Below are positions 1 through 11,344 of a stretch of DNA of 64,000 bases, piece after piece. A program made the translations under genes and the position numbers. Where the stretch lies: positions 1,980,600,883 to 1,980,664,882 of the forward strand of contig OY728122.1 in the NCBI GenBank assembly GCA_963277665.1, read 5' to 3'. The notes under the pieces were generated by a model. It did no database searches. It saw only the letters and a list, made by a program, of their open reading frames with translations, and was not told where the DNA came from. Positions within the stretch are counted from its first letter, which is position 1. The number at the start of each line of letters is the position of its first letter. Source of the stretch: Viscum album (lineage: Eukaryota > Streptophyta > Magnoliopsida > Santalales > Viscaceae).

Positions 1-549
1 TTAAAGTCATATAGATAGGAATACTAAGCAGAAGGTGCCTAGAACAGGTTGGTGTTGGGTCTTACGCAAGGGCGGCCCTTTCTGGTTTAACCTGGCATAG
101 GAGCCAAGTTATTGGGTTTGGAGGAGTTACCTGAGGAATGGTTCATCTCAAGGTACTCAGGGAATTGGTGATGAGAATCTCAACTCAATACATGAGAATG
201 AAACCAAGTGGAATATGTCGCCTCAATGAGTTTCATGGTGTGCGGAGGAGTATCTCAAATCATGGTGTTCCATAGGTGGAAGGTGGGTGTGCATGAGGGC
301 ACAATGGAAAATCCCGACGTCCCACCCTGAAAAGTTTGCGGTGAGACTCTCCATTTTTCATGTGGTTCTGTGACAGTTGCGAAGGGACCAGCCCGGAGGG
401 CTGGGAGCGAAGCCCGACACTGACCCCGAGCGGGGGTGAGGGGGCTGCGGCCCCATGGTATGGACCAGTGTTCACGAAGGTATGATCCTCGCGAATGATA
501 GGTCTTCGCGAAGTAGCTTCGCGGAGCATGGCCACAAGGATCAATGGTC

Positions 550-830
550 TCTCGCGGAGCAAAGGGGTCTCGCGGAGCAAAGGGGTCTCACGGAGCAAAG
601 GGGTCTCGCGGAGCTTGGCCTCGCGGAGCAAAGGGGTCTCGTGGAGAAAAGGGGTCTCGCCGAGATTGGCCTCGTGGAGAAAAGGGGTCTCGTGGAGCTT
701 GGTCTTGCGGAGCAGCATCGTGGAGCATGGGCTCGCGGAGCATGGACTCACAGAGCCTCGGATCGTGGAGCATCAACGCGAAGTAAGCTGCGTGCGGAGC
801 ATGGCCTCGCGGAGCCGCAGTGCGGAGCTC
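550..830 (+). repeat. 18-bp GC-rich minisatellite with 15-bp variants
   Basis: The unit tctcgcggagcaaagggg is repeated head to tail at 550-567, 568-585 and 586-603. It then continues with diverged copies in which 'aaagggg' is replaced by 'cttgg' or 'attgg', giving 15-bp units, to about 830. The core 'cgcggagc' persists furthest. Unit lengths of 18 and 15 keep every reading frame in register, which explains the overlapping open frames on both strands. Confidence 0.9.
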
Positions 831-952
831 CGCTCGGCCGCCCAAGGGGAGAAGTGGTCGTGGCCATCCGTCCTGTGAAGGGGGGTGATCTAGGTATTTA
901 TAGGCAGGGGCGCCACGCAGAAAAGCTCATGCGGCGTGAAGGGGCGGTGGTT

Positions 953-1140
953 GCTTCGCGGCGGGTCGCGAAGGTCAACCGGGTTCGTGGAGCGTTCCTG
1001 CCTCTGGGGCTTCACGGCGGGTTCGCGAACGTCAGGGCGTTTGCGGAGCGTTACTGCCTCCTCTGCTTCGCGGCGGGTCTTTGCGGCGCGTCGCGAACGT
1101 CAGACGGGTTCGCGGAGCCTCTCGCCTCATTACTTCGCGA
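953..1140 (+). repeat. 56-bp tandem repeat, three copies
   Basis: Copies start at 953, 1,009 and 1,065. Each begins gcttcgcggcggg or gcttcacggcggg and contains 'cgcgaa(g/c)gtca' and 'g(t/c)ggagcg'. The first two are exactly 56 bp. The third has an extra 13 bp (ctttgcggcgcgt) that is itself a short duplication of the unit start. The unit shares the 'gcggagc' word with the 18-bp repeat upstream, so both may come from one ancestral GC-rich array. Confidence 0.85.
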
Positions 1141-1271
1141 CAGCGCTCTGCGATCATGGAGAGGGCTTCGTGAATGGGCTTCGTAAACCAGATTTTCAGC
1201 CCAACTTCAAATGCCCATAACTCCTAATCCGTAGCTGCATTCGGGCCCTACGACCTACCAAACCAAAGCTT

Positions 1272-1690
1272 GTGAAATGCTTTATGATCTTGGTTTGTGT
1301 ATGGAAGCATTTGGATAATTTTGGGAACGCGTTATCCGGGGTCAACATCTACGGTAGCTACGACGCTCATAGGAGGGAGGTGTTGTGGGCGGAACTTAAT
1401 GGGTTCGATCGAGGGGCCCAACCCTGTGTGGTGGGAGGGGACTTCAACATCATCATGCAACCAGAAGAAAGGAAGGGGTGGGGGGAATTCGCGAGGAGGG
1501 CAAGATCATCCTTTGTGCAATGTATGGTAGGGAAAGGGTTATCCGACCTGGGGTATTCATGTGATCCTTTCACCTGGTGCAACAATAGAAGGGGCGGAAG
1601 CCGATGTTGGAGTAGGCTAGACCATTTCTTTTCCAACATTCACGCCATTTCCAAGTATCCGAATGAAAAGTTAATCACCTAACTCGAAGT
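1272..1690 (+). pseudogene. LINE ORF2 endonuclease domain, partial
   Basis: This is the C-terminal two thirds of an exonuclease-endonuclease-phosphatase fold domain, which nicks target DNA to prime reverse transcription. Family marks seen in the translation are VNIYGSYDAHRRE (the VYGP...R region), the catalytic GGDFN around 1,434-1,448, FTWCNN, and SRLDHFF. The glutamate- and asparagine-bearing N-terminal motifs of the fold are missing because the element is 5' truncated. A stop follows at 1,680. The frame then shifts into the linker, where FTSKLVFDPEY (from 1,757) and the LINE hallmark EGDRNTAFF (near 2,090) are read in another frame. Confidence 0.85.
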
Positions 1691-1756
1691 ATTTCAGACC
1701 ATTCGACGCTCCTGTTTTCTCTCTACAAAACAGATACAGCGAAGGGGAGTTTCAAG

Positions 1757-4076
1757 TTCACCAGCAAGTTGGTGTTTGATCCGGAATATCATCGCATGGT
1801 TGGGAGGTTCTGGAATGAGCCTCCTCGGGGCTATGCATGAGTGGTTATCCACTCAATGTTGAGGCACATAAAGCAGGAACTTCTAGTGTGGGCAAGGTCT
1901 CGTCCCTCCCGAGTCCAGGAGCTTGCGGATATGCAACAGGACATCCAAAGCCTGGAGGCCAGGCTTGAGGTTAGTTGGGATGACGGGCTGTATGCTGAAG
2001 TTGCATAGTTAAAGAGCTACATGCAGGAGTTGGTGCGTGCTCTGCAGAGACAGGAGAGGGATCAGTCCAGGGAAAAATGGTTGATGGAAGGGGATAGGAA
2101 CACTGCATTTTTTTCACGCATTCATTAGGGAGAGGAGGAGGGTTGTGAAAACCAATCTTGCGATGGAGGATGGATCTTTTTCAGATGATGTGGAGGTGGT
2201 CGGGGGCAGGGCGTGCAAGTTCTTTAAAGACCTCCTTATGGGAAAAAGTTCGAACATGTAGGGAGGATACCCGTCTGGGACGACTGACCTTTGGGAGGGC
2301 ATCTCGATTATGGTCTCTGCAAAGGATATTGCCTTGTTGGAAAGCATTCCAGATGAAGGGGAGGTGCACGTGGTGATGTGGAACCTGAACCCGGACAGCG
2401 CTACAGGGACAGATGGATTTCCAGGCTCCTTCTAGAGGTTCTCTTGGGAGGTGGTGAAAGGCTATCTTATTGATTCCATACATGACTTCTTCCAAGGGGG
2501 TGGCCTTCCTCGTATTGCTTCCGCGACCACTATGGTTCTTCTGCCGAATAGAAAAGATCCTTCCTCCCTTTCCCACTACCGTCCCGTGAGCATGTGCAGT
2601 TTACCCTATATGGTCCTAGTGAGTATTATCAATAGGAGGATGTCTAGCTTCATTCCCTGGTAAATTGCTCCGGAGCAACATGGCTCTGTCAAGGACCAAT
2701 CGATCTAGGGAGTTGTGGTTATGCCACAAGAGTTGCTGAGACACTTGAACACCCCTTCTCGTGGTTCTAACGTGGTTATAATGCAGGACATGATCAAATA
2801 TTTTGACAGGATGGAATGGGGTTTCATGAACAGAGTACTTGTGAAGATTGGAGTCTCTCGATGGTCGTGCGACATCATCTTCAGGTGCTTGAGTTCGTCA
2901 TGGATGTCTGTGCCGTTTTTGGGGATAAACTATGTCTTTTTCAAAACAGTTCATGACCTTCGCCAAGGAGACCCACTTTCCCTAATCCTATTCATAATCA
3001 TGCAAGATACACTGAGTAGGATGATCAATAAGGGAGTCCGCGAAGGGGCCATTCTGCCTTACCGTAGAAATCTTTGCTTCGCCCCTGTATCACATTTGAT
3101 GTTCGCTGATGACACGATTGTATTCCTGAATGGTGGGAGGAAGTCCCTTTGAGAGCTGAACATAATCCTTGAGGAATACTGCTTCTGGAGCGTACAAACA
3201 ATTAACAGAGAGAAGAGTAGCATTTTTATTCCTTCTTCTTGCAACTCGAACAGGGCGGCCAGGATGGGCAGCGTGCTGGGAAGGGGGAGAGGTTCCTTTC
3301 CCATGGAGTACCTCAGTACCCCTATTTCGGTTGGATGACTGAGGATCAGGGACTTTGACAGGGTGGTGAACAGGATCTCAGATCGCATTTTGAACTGGAA
3401 AAATCATTTTCTGTCCTTTGGAGGTCTGATCACCCTGGTGAATAGTGTACTTTCTGCAATTCCAGTGCACGCTCTGGCCTCATCGTGCGTGCCGAAGGGG
3501 GTTATCAGGGTCATTTATAGGATTCTTGCACGCTTCATCTGGGATGCTGCAGGAGAGGGAAAGAGGAAGTGGGTGTCGTGGGACAAGATGGTCCGACCCA
3601 CGAGTGAAGGGGGAATCAATGTTAAGAGTATGGAAGACATGATCCACTACATGCATGCGAAGCTTGCATGGGAGACCATTGAGGATCAAACCTTGTGGGG
3701 GACGCAGATGTATCAGAGATATAAGGCTGATACATTTCATTGCACTACAAGGGGCTCAGTGTTATGGTTCTCAGTGTTTAACATTATACCGGTTCTTTTA
3801 CCGCTATCGCAATGGATTATCGGGGAAGGCAGCATCCACTTCTGGCAACACAACTGGGCGGGCGAAGTGTTGGGATACCCAGGATGCCCGGTACTGACGG
3901 TATCTTTTAGGGAGGCAAGTATGTACCCCCTGTTCTTTAGATCAGTTCTTGATGCCCCACAACAAGAATTTTTCGACTCTGTGGTTCTGAATACAGAGCG
4001 CGATAGATGTGTATACACCCTATCTACCTCGGGGAGGTTCAACGCAAAAGATTTCTGCAGCAGGAGCGCACCGTAG
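1757..4076 (+). pseudogene. LINE ORF2 reverse transcriptase, degenerate
   Basis: The translation shows the reverse transcriptase signposts in order: EGDRNTAFF (near 2,090), NPDSATGTDGF (near 2,390), YRPVSMCS (near 2,580), LRQGDPLS (near 2,965) and the catalytic box FADD at 3,102-3,113, followed by the thumb and the C-terminal RT region to 4,076. The FADD box is intact. Stops interrupt the frame near 2,432, 2,661, 2,706, 3,150, 3,338 and 4,074. The enzyme would copy LINE RNA at the nicked target. Because the catalytic motif is sound and most of the frame is continuous, this copy looks younger than the gypsy remnants around it, but it cannot make a full protein. Confidence 0.9.
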
Positions 4077-4400
4077 GGGAAACATAAATTGTGGCATAGT
4101 ATGACCTGGTGTAAAAAGATACTTGCAAAACTCAATTTCCTCACTTGAAGGATCCATAAGAAAGAAATTCCCTCCGATGATCACATAAAACATATTGGTA
4201 TTATTCTGGCGTCATGTTGCAAGTGCTGCGGGAATAGATGCGAGGAGAGAATGGACCATATCTTTTTCGAGGGAGAATGGGCTCGGAACGTGTGGAGGTT
4301 CTTCGGCTCCTTTACATGTTTCCTTCTTCGTGAGGGCAATACGGAGACAGTTATGGAACCCTAGTTTCAGGAGTATAGAGGGACAGACGAGGAGATGAAG
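4077..4400 (+). pseudogene. LINE zinc-binding (zf-RVT) domain
   Basis: This segment continues the RT frame. It contains a cysteine cluster (SCCKCCGNRCEE) followed by MDHIFFEGEWARNVW, matching the C..C...E..DHLF..C..A..VW pattern of the reverse-transcriptase zinc-binding domain common in plant LINEs. The second-cluster cysteine before 'ARNVW' is replaced (EGEWA). Stops are seen near 4,146 and 4,362. The function in the family is presumed to be nucleic-acid binding. Confidence 0.75.
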
Positions 4401-5130
4401 GTGCGAGCCGTTATTTTCAACGCGGCCTGCTCATGCCTTTGGCAAGCTAGGAACCAGGCCAAATACGAGGGGAGCAGTTTCCTTGGTATATCTGTGGTGG
4501 CGAATACCCATTTCTTTCTAATCAACCTGATTGGCACCATGGGCTTTGGGAGGGGGCGTTCTCCCTTGGGGTGGTGTAGGATACCCACAGGAGGGGTATT
4601 TGGAACAGTGAAGTGGTGAAAGGCAGGTGGGTTCAGTGGTCTCCCCCAAAAGCTGGTCTTAAACTCAATTCTTATGGATCCTGTGTGTTGGGTGACATGC
4701 GTGGAGGAGGAGTCATTCGGGACTCCAAAGGAAGCTTGGTACTTTCCTTCACAGCGCATTATGGCAGCAGTTCCTCAATTCGAGTGGAAGCAATGGCGGT
4801 CCTGTCTGGAATATCCTTAAGCAATAGCAGGGGCATTTCCATTGACCACATTGAAATAGGCTCAATGTCCATCCATGATGCTCTCCAGAATAAAGGCACC
4901 ATCCCATGGTATATCATCTACACAATTAGACAATGCAGAGCTCTCATGAAGGAAAATGTTAGAATATCGCATACGTAGCGTGAGGGGAACAAAGTGGCGG
5001 ACTATATGGCCTCAATCACGGTACCTGGATCTCAGATGTTGTGGTTTACTAATGTTTCTCAGCCTAAGCCAGAGGGGGTGAATCTTATCCAGGGTGATTC
5101 TCTTGGATTTCATTATTTCAGGCCCCCATA
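4401..5130 (+). pseudogene. LINE RNase H domain, catalytic residues lost
   Basis: After a short linker (WQARNQAKYEG near 4,440, typical of plant LINEs) and a frameshift near 4,613, the segment encodes an RNase H fold: WVQWSPPKAGLKLN, GGGVIRDSKG, VEAMAVLSGI and NKVADYMA. In the family the first strand carries the catalytic Asp (LN.DGS). Here it reads LNSYGS, an Asp-to-Tyr change. The third catalytic position (normally E.DS) reads EIGS, Asp-to-Gly. The Glu (VEAMA) and the last Asp (VADYMA) are kept. The domain would remove RNA from the RNA-DNA hybrid but is dead here. A stop follows at 4,976-4,978. Confidence 0.85.
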
Positions 5131-5177
5131 ATATGGGTTTCCCGTCCCTTGTATGGTCCTTCTCTGCCTCCTCTTTA

Positions 5178-6125
5178 TATGAATAAAAATTATAATGTTG
5201 GATGGATATTAATGTAACTTCCAAAAAATCCACATCAGGGATTGGGTAGTTTTTATAAATTGATTGAAACTCTCTTGAGGCATAAAATACCTCTTTATCA
5301 TTTTGAGTCAGTACATACCCCAGGATAATATTTGAGGAATCATTGTATGTGATGAAATTTTCCCTATTGGATATTAGTGTGAGTCCTAGATTAGTGAAAA
5401 GAATATATATATATATATTCAATGAAACTCTCTTCACCTTCAATGGTGAATATGAAGTTCAATACCTTTAATGTTATGGTTTTAGATGGTTGGAAAATTT
5501 TTATAAGTTCTTGAAAAATCAATAATTGTTCCCATTTAGGAGAAGGATGAAATATATTTCCATTTACAATATTTTTATGGGAAACTCCTTTATAACCACT
5601 ATCTTTGAAGGATACATATTTAAAAATATCAAATCAAGTGATATCATGTCCTAATAATGATAAATCCTTCATCAATAAAACACAATTATTTTACATAAAA
5701 TATAAATTTTCCTTTAAATAGTCCTACAGCATTGTACTAAAATTATCCTCATAAACCTCCTTAAATTCAGTGTATATTTGAATATCATCTATAAAGTGTA
5801 CTAAAATTATTTTGATTCAATATCTATAGAATCTAATAATTATGTATATTAGTATTATAAGGAAATTAGTGAGTTCAATGTGTGTTACTGTAAACTCACA
5901 TTTTCTATAACTTGTTTGAAATGAAGTATTGGTAATATATTCCATCAATAAGTTTAATACAGTTATCCTAACTGGATTTCCACCATATATATGCATTTTT
6001 TTCCATAGAGAAGATTGGGAAATTCATCAATCTATAGAAGGGGTAATTTTTTTATCATGATTTTATTGATTTTAAAAAAAATAATGTTGAGTCACATTGA
6101 ACCATCCTTATTCTTAATGAAGAAT
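5178..6125 (-). pseudogene. Gypsy RT-RNase H remnant (fragment A)
   Basis: On the minus strand, starting near 6,120, the translation gives GAHIFFIKNKDGS (family: GAPVLFVKKKDGS). The RT catalytic box FIDD follows at 5,784-5,795 (VHFIDDIQIYTEFKE). RNase H is then open from 5,443 to 5,178 (FITYNDSSNIILGYVLTQND, YASREFQ, KNYPIPDVDFLEV). The catalytic Asp of 'TYND' is kept. The pieces between these motifs are heavily mutated and shifted. The fragment ends abruptly where the LINE 3' end begins, so the integrase is missing. It is older than, and of a different lineage from, the chromoviruses further right. Confidence 0.8.
5403..5421. repeat. (AT)n microsatellite
   Basis: A pure AT dinucleotide run of about nine units lies inside the upstream part of the gypsy RNase H fragment and has probably grown there after insertion. 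Confidence 0.9.
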
Positions 6126-8340
6126 ATATGTGCTCCTCTAAATTTTAGTAGATCAAGATGATATCATTGAATATGATGATGAAAAGACCCAAGAACTCTC
6201 AGAAGATGGATTTCATGATCCCCACGAACTTTTATGGGGTGTTCGTAATACCAAATGGAAATACATAAAACTCCAAGTGACCATACCTAAATCTAAAAGG
6301 TAGACAATGAGATATCCCCCTCCTTCACCCATAACTGGTGATATTTATAGATTAGATCAATATTATAAAATTAACTCTCACCTCTCATATGGTCGAAAAT
6401 ATCATCGCTTTTTGGAATAGGGTAATAGTTTTTGATGTCACCTAATTTAACCTATGTTAGTCTATGATCAACCTCAGACCAACATCCATCTTCTTTGAAA
6501 GAAACAAGGGGGGAAACAAATGACTAAAATATGGGATATATAAACCCCTTTCTGATTAGATCATTTATCTAAATCGTCAACTACCACAACTTAGAAGGTT
6601 CCATCTAATAAGGATCCATCAAAATTGGAGAAGTAAAAAAATGAAAGTCTGTCCTAAACTCAATATCATGTCAAGGGGTTAGCATCACGACCTCCTCAGG
6701 AATAAATCTAGGAACTTCCCAATAACTCTAGGAACCTATAAAATCCTAATAACCATTTATTCCACCGACAATTCATCAAGAAAGGAAAGGAATGTCTCCA
6801 TATGCCGACTGACTATATGAAAACTCCACTGACAAATGAAAACCACAGGCTGGTAATCCACATCCAAAAAATTACCCTCCCTTGGAATTAGTTGATATCA
6901 TAACATATATAAATTACTATTTGTTGTTGAGGATGAAATTGTGTGGCTAAATCATTAATTATAAAGGATCTCCATGGAACCAATGTAGTCCAATCCTCAG
7001 TCTACACCCCCGAAACACATCAAACAAGCAAGTATGGCCTTTGACTAGAATATTCAACATTGGGGGAAAGGGAAGACTCTCTATGTATATTTCTAGAATA
7101 TACGTTAGGGTGTGTTCAATAAATGTGTGCTAATATTATGGATCAAGCAAGTAACTATAAAGGGTACTAAACAAACTGATTATACCTCTGAAAATCTCGG
7201 GCCCCTCTGGAACTGCTACCACCATTGTGTGCAATTGACCATGCCAAACTCCTCTGACTCTCTACTGATGAACACCTCCATTTCAAAACTCAGGTTGCAA
7301 CCCCTAAACATATGGAACATCCTTAGTTCGGCCTCTACTAGAACCATCTCCCCTTGGTGCAGCTAATGCCTACTTCCAATGCTACTGAAATACTCTCACT
7401 AGAAGCAGCTACTGAGGATGACATTGAACCTGTCCACCTACAACAAGAAATGGTTAAGGAAATTTTGTAATTGTCTCTAGTAATGACCATAATCCCGACA
7501 ACCAAAAAACAATTTGTGAAATGTTTTGAGTAAAATAATGGAAATCACTATCAATAGAATGTCGAAATAGAAGCTGCTAAGTTTGACTCCTGGCCTATTT
7601 AAACCATGATGGTTCTAAAACCATAGATATTCCACTAAAAAATCCACATCTTAATGAAATATATTGTCTACCCTCTTATATTATACCTCCTCAGGAGTGA
7701 ATCTTCTTGATCACCTCTGACTTCGTCTAAATCTATAGATACCTTGGAAATGAAAAATTTCTAACTGCATTCGAGATTGAAGGCTGATGTTACGCCTCAA
7801 GAATTCTTACACGATACTTCTGATCTAGAAAAAGGTTGGGGAAAAACACATAAGGACCTTGACCATGATTGGAGCTCCTGCATTGAAATACACCCATTTT
7901 TAAGGAGTAGCTCTTACCTTTTCTCAGACTTTAGGGTTGTTGAAAGGAACTCTTCCTGGAACATCTATTGTAAGTCAACCCATAAAATGTCCACCTCTTT
8001 CCACTATCCCAAATACAATGTCCTCCACTGACGCCCATCACCCCACGATTTACTTACTTCCAAAGGGACCCAATATACCATCAGGGAACAAATGAAATTG
8101 AAATCAATAATGAGCTCCCCTAGTTAGGTTGCTATCTCCACCTCTAAATCACTACAATTATATTCTCCCAAATACTTCAGCTGGAATGTGTGAAACATCT
8201 TCTTGCACTAACCATCCCTCTCAAATTGATCTACGTAATAACGATTAACTAGATTAACCTACCAAATCTCAACTAACGAAGAAAAATATTGACGTTGAAC
8301 ATGATCAATAGATGAATGGAATAAGTGAATTTTTTAATAC
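6126..8340 (-). pseudogene. Gypsy-like gag-PR-RT remnant (fragment B)
   Basis: Between 6,510 and 6,380 the minus strand reads KEDGCWSEVDHRLT and then NYYPIPKSDDIFDHM. These match the RT start (KKDG.WR...DYR.LN, YP.P..DD..D) a second time, after fragment A has already supplied that region at 6,000-6,120. This points to a second element, or a duplicated segment. At 6,660-6,790 the text resembles the protease-RT linker of gypsy elements. From 6,800 to 8,340 I see only very weak gag-like character and no clear motif. The limits are guesses. Confidence 0.45.
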
Positions 8341-11300
8341 CGGTATTATGTAATTTTAATCAAGATTTATATTAACTCGTTTATTTAATTTTTATATCTA
8401 TTTAATCATTCCCAAAACAACTGAATTAAAATAAGAACACAAGTAATTATGATGAATTTACCATTCCTATGTCTCTACCCTACAAGTAGGTCCTTCTCAC
8501 TTGGTCACTGAATATGCTCAGAGTCCATGCATTGGATCATGGGGGTCCTAAAATACCATGTCCAAGCCGATCTCTCTATCCAATGACACACACCAAGGAA
8601 AACTAGAACTTTTTCCATACAACCCCTTGAAATCCTCACCATGAGAAACTTTTAAAATCCATCCTATATCTCAACCATCATCCTCTGAAAACACTCTATG
8701 ATGACCCCCTCCCTCTATATCTACCCTTGCTGGGATGGAAATGAAGAAAGAGAGATAATGAAAACTGAGCCCCACCTCCCGTAGGCACCAGGTCGGTGAG
8801 TAGCACCAAAGGATTATAAACCTATCAATAAGAGAGATATCTCCCTTTATAATAATTGAGATCGAGTTATATAATAAATAATACAAAACAAATCTTGGAA
8901 TAGTCTAAATGTGAAATCTAAAAACCATACCACATGCATGAAATAGTGGAAACAAAACAATAAAATTCACCAATGTAAATACCCAAAAGTGACGCTATGT
9001 AGTGAAAAAACAACTATCTAGAGGTCTATTATAGTAATACCCATCACAGTCAATGAAATCCTCATGGAAACCTGAAAATAGTATTATATACATAGAGTGA
9101 GTGTAAAATTACAGCAATTAGGAAAACCAAAGTCTCTCGGGAAAATGTGAAAGAAGCATACTAATTCCACTTTAAGAAAAAATCAGAACCAAAATATACA
9201 TAAACAGGTATATCAACTAAGCCCACCCTCCCCAAGGAATTCTCACAATGTAATATTAGTCATGTAATATAATATTTTATAACAAACATTGATTATACGT
9301 ACCCCACACAACTTTCCCTCTGGTATTCCACACTCTCCCAACATCATACATCCTGACACTCCTATATCTTCTTGTATACCACATAACATACTTGAAAAAT
9401 ATAACCGGGCCTCATGAAACCTCTCTCCCACACACCCATGGCCCACACAATAAAACACATCATATATCATCCCAAAGACACCTTGGAAAACAAAAAACAC
9501 ATTTCATACAAACAAAAGGGCTATCACATCTCACTAGAAGAAACCTAGTTCTTCCCTACCATCATATCAAGAATGAACAGACCTATATTCATCACATCCT
9601 ATTCCATACCAACCTCACTATAAGGGAGATATGAAATGTTTGGGTACCCAACCATATGTTCTCCTAATTCGATGTTATAAAAAACAACCCTGCATGAAAA
9701 TGTGGGTGTTTGGAACACAGTGATAAATGTGGGATTGGTGTGTATTGAAACTAGAAAAATATAGAAGTATATTTATTATATCAAAAACTAAATCCCATCC
9801 TATGGGTTCTATAAAAGAAAACCATCTCACAACACCATCAATTCTACTGCATCCTCTAAATAAATTTAATAATAACTTCCCTAGTAATACTAGAAGTTGA
9901 AGAACCCTGATAAATTCATGTGGATTCAAATTTTCTCTACATTTGAAACATTTTCATTTTATCATTTAGACTAAATAATATTAATTACAAAACCATCATT
10001 GAAATAATTCATTAACCACTTCAATTTCATTAAGCAAACCAACCCATGTCATTCCAAATATTATCCATCAATTATTTATTTATTCCATCACTAAGCTGGA
10101 AACTAGTACGCATTACACATAATAAGAAAAAATGTAACACTAATTAAAAATAATACATGGGATGAAAAACCGTAGTAAATTAATGGAATTTACATTAATG
10201 ACACATCATACTACGACCTGTAGATATGGGGTGAAGCTTTCTGAATGTTATTAAAGGAGAAAATATGGGATAAATACCCACAACAATCACAAATGTCCTA
10301 TTTCAAAACTAGTGCACCTAGTTCATCATATTACTAAAACCACACCCAATCACAAACACATCCAAAAACACATTACAAGAAAACTAGTTTCGAATTCCTA
10401 CTGCATAATCTCACTAGAACAATAACATCCCCTCCATACAACTACACCCAATACACTTCTCTCATACACAAAAACTACAAGAATTAAACACATAATACCA
10501 CGTCACATACCAAGGAAATACACATTTTCATATTTATTAAGGAATTAATTATTTAATTCCACTTATAAATTTTAGGGTTATCATAGAAACTGCATGATCT
10601 TGGGGAATCCATTTATTAGTGGAATATATGTGGTTAGTGAAATTTTATATATAAGATCTCAATTATAACCAATAAAAATAAATTCCATAAACCATTCAGT
10701 TTACAAACAAGTACCCAAAAGACATTGATTTTTAGTGGGTAGTTTTCCCCTAAAAAATATAATATTAACAAAAAGTAACATGACAAGATCATGTGTCTCT
10801 TTCCCAGCCCTCTACGTATTGATTTTTAAACCAATTCAATTATCTTCACAAGATAAAACAACTATATGCACACCCCTCATGGTGCAAAATTTAGAGAGAA
10901 TAAGGAAAAAATACATGGAGGAAGAATGATCAACACTTCATGGTTATACCCAAAATAGGGGTGCTCGTACAAAATACGACCCTCTAGGTAAACACAAATC
11001 AATTATCATATCCAGGACACACGAATCAGATGGGAAGAGGGATTCAACACATCTAGTGGAAAGAGGTAGTAAGAAAGAACGAACATGAGAAAAGATATAT
11101 CATCTTTTGGATAATTGAAACAGAACCACAATGTTAAATACCATTTTAATTATCCGATAAAGGATGATCTGGTCAAGACCACAAATTTTGACCAATTAAA
11201 GCCTATGCACCGTTATGGAATTAATGATATGATTGGTAGACTTTGAATTGACTGTAGACCCATTTATAATATTCCCTTAAACTCATTTTACATTAAATAA

Positions 11301-11344
11301 AGAAATCAAAAGGGGAAAATAAGAAGAAGTAGGAACACTGTTAA
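8341..11344. other. AT-rich region without recognisable genes
   Basis: About 3 kb of AT-rich DNA with stops in every frame. Open frames of up to 85 codons (for example 9,243-9,500 minus and 9,675-9,929 minus) have low-complexity products and no family motif. By position it could be the LTR of the older minus-strand element to its left, but no LTR ends or matching copy were found. Confidence 0.5.

Larger units (their letters stand above)
1..1268. other. GC-rich flank, probably part of an old LTR
   Basis: This stretch is much richer in G and C than the DNA that follows the LINE. It contains two tandem repeats, listed separately. Near 1,209-1,260 it has wording like 'cataactcctaatcc' and 'cattcgggccc', which resembles the phrase found inside plant gypsy LTRs, including the ones in this window ('cctataacttatagacc'). 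I therefore infer a fragment of an LTR from a different family. No LTR end, primer site or coding domain is visible. Long open frames on both strands (for example 455-1,186, 243 codons) come from repeat units whose length is a multiple of three and from the scarcity of A/T-rich stop codons. I do not call them genes. Confidence 0.4.
1270..5177 (+). mobile_element. 5'-truncated plant LINE (L1-type, with RNase H)
   Basis: This is a non-LTR retrotransposon on the plus strand carrying, in order, part of an apurinic-type endonuclease, a reverse transcriptase, a zinc-finger-like domain and an RNase H domain. That order is typical of plant L1 elements. ORF1 and the start of the endonuclease are absent, which is the usual result of incomplete target-primed reverse transcription. 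Most of ORF2 stays in one frame (positions divisible by three). It shifts at roughly 1,690-1,757, 2,115-2,140 and 4,613, with at least eight premature stops. The 3' end lies near the AT-rich stretch at 5,165-5,195, without a long poly(A). I could not find a convincing target-site duplication, so the outer ends are approximate. Confidence 0.88.

Noticed and set aside
455..1186. 243-codon open frame in the GC-rich repeat island as a protein gene
   Set aside because: It runs through minisatellite units of 18, 15 and 56 bp. Other frames on both strands are equally open, and there is no family motif or codon pattern.
3363..4076. 237-codon frame as an independent gene
   Set aside because: It is the continuation of the LINE ORF2 frame between two premature stops.
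6380..6510. RT text of fragment B as an integrated plant pararetrovirus
   Set aside because: The 'YPIP..DD' words occur in gypsy RT as well, and no movement-protein or coat-protein text is seen nearby; gypsy is the simpler reading.
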